64,000 bases of DNA from Kryptolebias marmoratus (taxonomy: Eukaryota; Chordata; Actinopteri; Cyprinodontiformes; Rivulidae). The first letter of the stretch is position 1. Each line of letters starts with the position of its first letter. The notes beneath the pieces are model-generated. The model saw only the letters and a program-made list of their open reading frames with translations, searched no databases and was not told the DNA's origin. A program made the position numbers and the translations under genes. Shown one piece after another: positions 56,037-64,000 of the stretch. The stretch lies in contig NC_051430.1 of the NCBI RefSeq assembly GCF_001649575.2, positions 14,017,430-14,081,429 on the forward strand, written 5' to 3'.

Positions 56037-59000
56037 AAAGCTCAAGAGGACCAGAGCGAGACGTCACAACAAACGGCAGCCGGCGACGACGAGAGCTTGA
56101 GAGCCAACCAGGTACGGACCTCTCCGCCATGTTACAGTTAGTCGGCCGCTACAGACATGACTACGCCGGCCGACTTGTCCGTCGCGTTTTCATTTCCCCT
56201 TTTTCTTATTTTTTTGTGCTCACCACCAACCACCTCGATTGAAGACAGTGACAGATTGTTTGAAGTGCTGGGTGCAGCAGCAGCAGCAGCAGCAGCCGTT
56301 TCATGTCTTCTCGGGGGCCCTCGTCGTGAAATGACTAACGCCGAGCGGCGCTTCTCGGAGGGGCTCGGGGAGCGGAGCAGAGCAAAGAGCAAAGAGAAAC
56401 TTGCAACAGCACGATTCTGGTAACTGAGAGGCCAAGAAGCACAATATGAGAAGCGCATATTAGCTCATCAAATTTCCAGGCCGGGGTGCTCGGTTGAAAG
56501 CCTGGTGGTTTCTGCGGCGGCCTCTGCCCTCCAGATAGCATCACTCCTGAACGCCACTGCCACTCATTGTGAGAGTCAGCACAGCAGCACGCTGACGACA
56601 TCACCCACACAGTTTTCCAACAATTTTCATCAGCGAACATCAACTGAACGTTTCGCAATGACGGTCCTTTGTGGCAATTTGAAACAACAACAACAAAAAA
56701 AAAACACAATATATGAAAATATAAGAAGAGTGGTGGTGGAGGGGGGGTCTACAGTGAGCGTAGCGCTTCCTGTAGGCAACTACTGATGCATGAAACCCGA
56801 AACTTTTAAACTTTTTTTTTTTTTTGTGAAAAAAAAAAAAAAAAAACAATGACTGAAAGCAAACAGATGAATTTCAGGCGAGATTCTAATCGGATTCGAG
56901 ACCCAGGTGCACACGACCTCCCCGGTCTGGGCCTCGACCCAGGTGAGGCCCGCTCAGTGGATGGGGGGGTCAGTGGGGGTCAGGGGGATCAGCCTGGAGA
57001 GGAGGAGGGTCTGAGAGCGGCCGGGTGGAGAGCCGTGCTCTGGGAACACCCGAGCTGTGACTCAGTGGAGGCCGTCTCCGTCAGAGCCAAGCGCACCTTC
57101 ACTATTACTCACTCTAGAGGTTTGCTTCTCGGAACCAGGAACCACAGAGAGGAACTCGATTCAATATGAAACCGCCTCGTGCTGCCGTGTTGTACAACGA
57201 GGGCCGCAGAGAGTAGCAGCTCCTCGGTGTCATGATTCAGACTAGAATATTGTCGTCTGCTGCGGCCTGCTGAAATTGATCAGAGTGAGAGCTCGCCTTC
57301 GGGGCCGCTTTGAAAATCTTTGTCTTCTCTTCGGGTAACCGAACATGACTGGAACAATGTCTGTGCAAATGATTTACGTCATGTTTTGGGTTTTTTTTGG
57401 TGTTATTATTTATATATTTATTTTTACTTACTTACCGCCTGACGTCAACCAGAACCTGCTGCCAAAAAAAGGAAGGCGAAGACGTGCGATAAATGTTTTC
57501 TCTCGCGTCTGTGCGTGGGGTGTGTTTGGGTGCCTGTCTGTTAGCAAAATACCTCATCAACCACAGCATGGATCTTAATGACACTTTCAGGAAACAGTCA
57601 TTGGATCTACCTCTACAGCTGATTCGCTTTTGGAGTCGACCCGATTCAAGATGGCCGACACAGCCAACTGACCTTAGCAGGCCCGAAAATGACTCTAACT
57701 TAGTCCGTTTTATAGGTATCGGCGTAATATTTGGTGTAGTTGTGGCAGAGAATCACTCACAGCACATACTTTAAGGGCTACTTGTTCTGGAGAAATCTTT
57801 GTTTAAATCATCAACATTATCTATTGGTGTCAATTCTGTTTGTCTGTTAGCAAAATATCTCACAAACCACTTGACAAATTCTAATGTTCTAAAGTCTCAG
57901 AAAGTAATCGTTGGATTTCCATCTGCAGCTGATTAACCTTTGGAGACGATCCACTTCAAGATGGCTGCCACAACTAATCAACTTTAGGCAACACAAAAAT
58001 GGCTACAACTCAGTCAATTTCAAAGATACTGAGCTAAAATTTGGCGCGGTAGTAGCTGACAGTCATTTACAACACATACTCTGAGCGTGACATCTCGTGA
58101 TATCACATGAGATTGTGCATAACGTTAATTTCAAGGTTTGACCCTTAAAACGGCTACACTTCTTTTTTTTCTCAATAGCTTTCGTGTAAAACTCTGGCGG
58201 AGGGGCGATATGCATTCCTTCCAGGATCAGCAGGCCTTTATTTCTCAGAGTGCTGTGAGTTGTTGCTTGAGATTCAGTGACGAAAAGGTCAAAGTGTTTT
58301 CGTGGAAGCGACAAGTAAATTTAAAGGAAACTTTTTTTTTTTAAATGCTGCTGTGGAGAAAATGCAAATCAGACATGTTTATTTAAAAATACTTGGAAAA
58401 AAAACAACAAAAGAATTGAAAGCTGAGCAGTAATGTCAGAAGAGCACATGTGGTTGATGACAAGAAACAAAACCTCAAAGGGGAAGAAGCAGAGCAAGCT
58501 GCCTCTGCCCGAGATTAAAAACACAATTCAAAGCATTTGTTGTTTTGTTTTATTATTTTTTCATTAGGCGTCTTAGAATGAGCCTTTCATGTCAGCAAAT
58601 CCTGCTGTTTTTACTTCTCCAGGAGTGGAAACAGCTGACTGCTAACGTGATCAGCCGTGTGAGCTGAACGACACTCCTGTTTCCCATTCAGACCAACTTT
58701 TTAAAAAAATTATTCAATTTATTTATTTTTTAAAATATCGAGCACTTGTTGAAGCTACAGCTTCTTCGGTCAAATCTCAAAAAGACTACATGTTGGGGAT
58801 TACTCTCAGCTACTACCACGCCAGCTTTCAGCTCAATATCTGTAAAACTGCATCGTAGCAGGGTTATTGTTTTTTTTTTTAGTGATTTCCTGTTCGATTA
58901 GCTGATGGCGGCCATCTTGATCCGTTTCAGGCGTGCATCCAGCTGCCGCTCTCTGGGAGCTTCATTCAAACCTGCCCAGTGGTTCATGAGATATTTTGCT

Positions 59001-62000
59001 AACAGACGTACGAGGTTGACTGCAGGGGTTGGCAACATCTTGAACAATGATCATGCCCAATCATGAGCAGGAAATGGGGATGGCTTTTAGCGACAACCAC
59101 TTCAGGTCTTAGATAAATATCTGGCTCCCCGACAAGGTTGTGGCCATTATTGTGTGTTTAGAAGTATATTTGGCTGCGGCGGCCATATTGACTTGGGCCG
59201 ACTCTGCGCTGTAGATGTACAGCCAACGAAACGGTCTTTACACCTCCTTCTAAAGGGCCCTTGTGTAAACATATAAATGTGCAAAGGGGCTGAGCATGTG
59301 AGCTCAAAGTTCGGCGTTTTCTCAAACGTCATTTGTAGTTTTTGCTTTAGCGCGACCGCCCAGGCTCAGACGTTCAGGCTACGTAAACCGTGTCGCCCTG
59401 TTGGTGTCTAACCCTTCCTTGTCTCCCGAACTCGTCCTCACGTTGCCCAACGTTGGGGCTCGCAGCGGGCATCGTCGAGCGTTCACGGCGCTCTGTCTTC
59501 TTGGCTTGTCTCGAAGTGACATTCATGTCACCGTTGACTGACAGCTCTAGACCAAAAACCCCACAAGCCTGCAGCTTTCTCTCCAGACAGGATGTGTAGC
59601 GGTTATCTATTGAAACCAGCGGTAAAACCCTACTCTCTGGTTTTCATGTTTCATTTCAGCATTTGGGTGTTGTGAGATGACTCCGAGCCTTCTTTCCCAT
59701 CTGTAATATCGTACTCTCGACTGTAAATACAGCGCAGTCGACCGTGTCCTCCTCCTTCTTCTTTTTTTTTTTTTGTTCTCTGAGCACAAACCCTGATGTA
59801 AAAAAATAAAAAATAAAAAAAATTTTAAAAGCCTTCTGTTTTCCTTCCAAACACCAGGCGTCTCCCTGCGTGATTGAAATTCACGACTCGACGGCTGAGT
59901 GTGAGGAAGAGGCGAGACCCGATCAGGCCCACGTGGAGGAGAAAACCTTTGTGTCTCGTCTGCACGCCTTCATGAAGGACAAGGGCACTCCCATAGAGAG
60001 GATCCCACACCTAGGCTTCAAACAGAGTGAGTTGCATCCGCACCATGTTTGCTGTTTGAAGAAGCAAAGTTCCAAAGAGTTGAAAATAATCAGGTCTCTG
60101 GTTTTTTTTTTTTTTTCTCTTTCAGTTGACCTTTGGATGATCTACAAAGTTGTCGACAGACTTGGGGGATATGAATCAGTAAGTTCTGTGTGTCTTTCTG
60201 TTGGAAAACAGGCAGCAGGTCGTGCAAAAAGACCCAAGATGGCGGTTTCTGACACACCGGTTGGGCAACGAGGCCGCCGAGCTCTCGAGTCAGCTCCACG
60301 CTCCGCAGTCTTTGAAGCCGCCACGTTGCTCAACGGGTTCCGAGAGTGAAACTCGCGCTTACTTACGTGGAACCAGCTGACCGCCGACAATATCTGCCGC
60401 GTGTGCCGAGGCACGACAACAGACGTCGCCCTCAGGGTTCCTCGGGCTCGTTTACGAGAGCGTCGTCCCAGTGAGGAGAACCAGCAGGCGTGGCGCTTTC
60501 TAAAAAAGCAAACACCAGGGCCCAACGGAATTAAAGTAAAAAAAAGGAACCAAAAACCCCAAAACATTCAGAGCGATAAGTGCTGGCCCATTCGCCCCGA
60601 TAGCCAAACAAATCTGAAGGCCCAGGTTTCGTTCATTCATGCAGAATCTGCCTTCCTGTGAGACTGACATGAACACATCCTCCAATAACCAGCAGGGGGC
60701 GACGCCTCTCAGAGCTAATGTTGGTGTAGAGGTCTTTGGGGGAAATTAAACAGCTGCCACCTGAGATACAACCTCAGCACAGCTCATTGTCCCACCTGCA
60801 GGTTTCAAAAGATAGCATGATGCCTTAAACTCTGATTCTATAGATCGTAAAACACATAAAGCTGCAGGGTGAATGACAATCAAAATAATAAGTCAGTGGC
60901 AAGTGTGTTTTCAGTCAACAGCCTGTTCCCAGCTCTTCATGACTCCTGGCCTAAAGGAACCATTGTTTTAATTGTAAAGCTTTAAATCTTTGAAACCTTG
61001 AGGTATTAAAATGATCCTGGGTGGAATGACCCCTCCAGGTTGGGGGTGCAGAAGAGTTCAAATTTTCTGGCTGTTCATCATTCATCGTTCACGAGTGAGG
61101 CTACGATGGAGTGGGAGGCAGATCTTTGGATCGGGGCCCCGTCCGCAGTAATGAGGGCGTTGCTCCGGTCCATAGAGGTGAAGAAAGAGCTGAACTGAAA
61201 GGTGAAGCTCTCGATTTAGTAGTCGGTCTCGGTTCCCGATCTGGTCACGATCCAAACCTGTGAGGTTTTGACTAAAACGGGCTTCCATCGCAGGGCGGTT
61301 GAGCTCCGCCTTATAGCTAAGATAAGTAGCTCAGTCATTCAGGGCGAGCTGGGAGTAGAGCCGCTGCTCCTCCGCACCGAAAACAGATAGCTGATGTGAA
61401 ATAAGGCATCTGATTTGGATATTTCCTTCCTCTATAGGCAGAGCAAGATTCAAAGCACTGTCCTTTAAGCAGGTTTTCGACTCAGTGTCTCAGTGTCTCC
61501 CTTGTCCGAACCCACAGGTGACAACTCGACGCCTCTGGAAGAAAGTCTACGATGAGCTCGGAGGGAGCCCAGGCAGCACCAGCGCTGCCACCTGCACTCG
61601 AAGACACTATGAGAGGTGCGAGTGACCGGGTTTGCCTCCAGGTTTTTCAGTAGATATCAAAACCGGCTGACTGTCAGGCTAAAGATCCTGCTGATTGTGT
61701 GACAGGCTGGTGCTTCCCTTTGAGAGGCACCTGAAAGGCGAGGACGACAAGCCCCTGCCTCTGAGCAAACCGAGGAAGCCGTACAAAAGAAACCTGGAGA
61801 GCAAGGTGAACAAGGCTGATGGAAAGGGGAAGAGGACTCATTCCGAGAGGGAAATGGACTCCGAGGTAACAAATTAGACATCTGCGGAAAGTGCGACTGA
61901 AGGCAAAAAAAATTATATTTCTGTCGTTTGATTGATGAAATGTTCCCTCTTGCAGTTACTCGCACGGAGAAGTCCAGATACGGCCCGCCAAAGTGAGGCG

Positions 62001-63182
62001 ATGATGCATCCTCACTTTGCTCTCTGGGCCGCCAACTCTGACAGGCGCCATGCAGACCATGCTCAGCTGAACAGGACCAGCGGCGATTTCTGCGCTTCTG
62101 TCAACGGTCGCATTCTTCACGTCCCAGCGTCCGGCTCCTGGGTGCCTCACGTCCCCTCTGCGAGCGCAGAGGTCATCTCTCCGCTGGAGAAGAAGAAGCG
62201 GCTGGCTCAGGCGTCGCTGAGCTCTCAAAGAGAGGACAAAAAAAGGCCCTCGGTCATCCAGTGCTCCCAGTCTCCGGCCCGGCCTTCTCCCAGCAGGAAC
62301 GACAACTCCTCCGACGGCTCGCCGCTGCCCCTGTCGTCCTCGTCCTCCCGCAGTCCTTCCCCTCTCTCGGTCTCCTCGGAGGACGCTCCGGCAGGGGGCA
62401 TGAGCGAACCCACACCCGGCTCCACGTCGCCGGAGAACTCATCCAGCCTGGCCAACGCAAACGAGGATAAAAAGTCCGGGAACTCCGGTCAGACACCTGC
62501 TGAGGCCTCAGGCCAAGCCAAGGACGTTTCTCGAGTCAGCTCCCAGTCGCCGAATGCCGCCTCGGCAAAAACTCAGACAAAGGACTCCGCCTGGAAGCCT
62601 TATCACAAAGGGCCCGGCAAATATTTCATGCCCTTCCCCTCAGCCGCCTCCTTCGCCACTTCTACCTCCAGCTTCTCGAAAGTCATTCCGAAATCCGTGC
62701 AGCTCCTGAGGCCCGCTCCCATTCGGCCGAGTCACAAAATCCTGCCCGGCAGGCCGCTCCAGCAGGACGGCTCCCTGACGTGCGCGAAGAAGCCCGGCGG
62801 CGTGATCCCGTGGCTCTGTCAGACGGAGAAGAGGGACAGATCCAGGACGATGGCGCCAAAGATCCCTCCCGCCCGGCAGAGTCCGTCTCAGTCCGCTGCC
62901 ATCGCCGCCGGCACGACCCTGCCGGCGCCACGCGTCCTGACGAGCTACGACAAGTCAGGGCGGGACTCCCGGCACCAGCACCCGGTCCACCCGGCGTTCC
63001 TCCCCCACAGAATGAGACTCCCTCAGTCTCAGCTGATGTACCACCACGTACCAGTGGGTCCGAGCCACTCTGCTCTCATCGGGCCGGCCGTGTACCCGTA
63101 TCACTACCCTTTTCCTCTGTTAAACCCCCAGGTCGGATACTCCCTGCCCGCCATAAATCCCATTTATCCCCACAAGCTGTGA
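55857..63182 (+). CDS. arid5a: AT-rich interactive domain protein 5A (Arid5a), 7 coding exons
   Basis: A DNA-binding regulator; the mammalian protein also binds and stabilises inflammatory mRNAs. Exons: 55857-55866 (proposed ATG ACA CAA G), 56041-56111, 59858-60026, 60126-60178, 61518-61615, 61706-61865 and 61956-63182. Junctions are GT-AG and in phase, giving 595 residues against about 594 in human. The ARID domain is at about 54-146 (TPIERIPHLGFKQ, WMIYKVVDRLGGYE, RRLWKKVYDELGGSPGS, CTRRHYERLVLP), followed by HLKGEDDKPLP. The large last exon encodes a disordered Ser/Pro-rich region with the family motif SPLEKKKRLAQ (about 262-272) and ends in a short INPIYPHKL tail. HLKGEDDKPLP and the length favour ARID5A over the much longer ARID5B. 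Exons 2-7 are firm. Exon 1 (10 coding bases) is a phase-consistent proposal next to an assembly gap, so the true start may differ. Confidence 0.9.
56272..56296. repeat. (CAG)n trinucleotide run in arid5a intron 2
   Basis: About seven CAG/GCA triplets. They are intronic on the present model and give an alanine or glutamine tract only in shadow frames. Confidence 0.85.
57520..58130 (+). repeat. R1 interspersed repeat, head-to-tail dimer in arid5a intron 2
   Basis: Unit one starts at GTCTGTTAGCAAAATACCTC (about 57,536) and unit two at GTCTGTTAGCAAAATATCTC (about 57,841), a spacing of about 305 bases. Each contains a TTCAAGATGGC block, GCAGCTGATT-type words, and TTTGG(T/C)G(T/C)(A/G)GTAG. The overlapping 93-codon frame is repeat-derived. 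Confidence 0.8.
58740..59010 (-). repeat. R1 interspersed repeat, antisense copy
   Basis: Antisense order: AGCTACTACCACGCCAGCTT, ATATCTGTAAAACTG, GGCGGCCATCTTGA, then CCCAGTGGTTCATGAGATAT and TTTTGCTAACAGACG. A further partial copy follows at about 59,140-59,250 (GGCGGCCATATTGAC). Confidence 0.75.
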
Positions 63183-63720
63183 ACCTCCAAGCGTCAGCTT
63201 GGAACCAAACTTTCAGACCGTTCGCTCAGACGTTTGAGTCCGAGGGAGAAGAAAGCGTGACGGCCGGGCAGATTCACAGGAACTCTGAGTGTCTGTTTGG
63301 TGACATTAGTTTAAAAACTGTACGTAATATTTATCTCGCTGTTACACTAGTTCAAACAAGCTGTTACCCCGATGGGTGCAGAATGGTAAAAAAAACAAAA
63401 CAAAAAAAAAAAAAAAGCAATGTTTGACGCTGTAACACGTCCAGATAAAGATGTAAATATATGATTCTGTTTTGTCAAATGAGTCATACCTCACTGCACA
63501 GTTTTTTTTTTGCTTTATGGACAACAACTGAAGGTACTGTATTGTAAAGTCTGTTGAATATTATAAAATGTAGATGTTTGTTTCTAAAATCAGTGTTATT
63601 AAATGTTTTTTTTAATTGTATAACGTGTAGATCTTACTGTCCCTCAGATGTATTTAAAGAGAAAGAACACAAAGCGCAAATAAACATAAAAGTATTAAAA
63701 ATCCAATGTCGGATCACTCT
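63183..63720 (+). other. arid5a: arid5a 3' UTR
   Basis: Sequence after the arid5a stop, AT-rich from about 63,380, with a poly(A) signal AATAAA at 63,679-63,684; another AATAAA lies near 63,799. No coding exon is seen. Confidence 0.6.
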
Positions 63721-63868
63721 GGTTTTGTTTTGTTGGGCTAAGCACGAGGAGAGAGAGGAGACTGCACAAATGAGACGACCCTGCAGTTACCTAAATTAAA
63801 ATAAATACATTTTTACTAAAAAACAAAGAACATATTATAATGATTACTGATTTGTTATAGAATAATAT

Positions 63869-64000
63869 ATACAGGTGCTGGTCATAAAATTAGAATATCA
63901 TGAAAAAGTAGATTGATTTCAGTAATTCCATTTAAAAAGTGAAACTTGTATATTATATTCATACATTACATACAAACTCATATATTTCAAATGTTTATTT
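63869..64000 (+). mobile_element. High-copy teleost interspersed repeat, cut by the window edge
   Basis: It begins TATACAGGTGCTGGTCATAA and continues AATTAGAATATCATGAAAAA and GTGAAACTTGTATATTATAT, a consensus-like sequence I recognise as very widespread in teleost genomes and likely one end of a DNA transposon. It is close to consensus in appearance, so the copy looks relatively young. It continues past 64,000. Confidence 0.65.

Noticed and set aside
56849..57169. 106-codon open frame in arid5a intron 2
   Set aside because: Gly/Glu/Arg-rich translation without family motif, inside an intron; the known exon order of arid5a does not need it.
57493..57774. 93-codon open frame, similar to the frame at 52,171-52,422
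   Set aside because: The similarity comes from both being copies of the R1 repeat; no start context, domain or splice partner was seen.
62780..63427. 215-codon plus-strand open frame
   Set aside because: It overlaps arid5a exon 7 in another frame; composition is Arg/Pro-rich as expected of a shadow of G+C-rich coding sequence.

Overview
The window is vertebrate nuclear DNA, almost certainly from a ray-finned (teleost) fish. The evidence is spliced genes with GT-AG introns, abundant (AC)n/(TG)n microsatellites, several repeats of a kind common in teleost genomes, and fish-like versions of four conserved vertebrate genes. The species cannot be named from the sequence. One short assembly gap (52 Ns) is present.

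Layout. (1) 1-13,440, minus strand: the 5' end of a tcf7l1-type Wnt-pathway transcription factor gene. Three coding exons lie at 12,540-11,903; the first 11.9 kb is the start of a long intron 3 and the rest of the gene lies beyond the left edge. (2) About 13,440-32,100: a 19-kb gene-free interval between the divergent tcf7l1 and ube2d4 promoters, holding interspersed repeats, a TIR element and candidate regulatory DNA. (3) 32,440-38,351, plus: ube2d4, a complete 7-exon, 147-residue ubiquitin-conjugating enzyme with a 3' UTR of about 2.4 kb. (4) 41,536-50,037, plus: dbnl (drebrin-like/mAbp1/HIP-55), a complete 14-exon, 456-residue actin-binding SH3 adaptor, starting about 0.8 kb after the ube2d4 poly(A) signal. 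(5) About 52,120-55,850: repeats, an unexplained open frame and the N gap. (6) 55,857-63,182, plus: arid5a, modelled as seven coding exons and 595 residues, followed by its 3' UTR and a truncated high-copy repeat at the right edge.

The four genes are not a pathway unit. ube2d4 (ubiquitin transfer) and dbnl (actin/endocytosis) are neighbours in human too (7p13). The human orthologues of the flanking tcf7l1 and arid5a are both on chromosome 2, so the window joins two ancestral linkage groups. Exon joins were checked by reading phase across each splice site and by comparison with remembered family sequences; no alignment was run.

I found no undescribed biological system. The items most worth a second look are: two dispersed repeat families (one of about eleven short copies including head-to-tail dimers, and one three-copy element built from TTTAGC-type repeats between conserved flanks); a Gly-to-Ser change at a normally invariant Ube2d position; a tandem NAGNAG acceptor in tcf7l1; a possible phase-neutral cassette exon in dbnl; and an open frame at 54.6-54.95 kb that I cannot assign.
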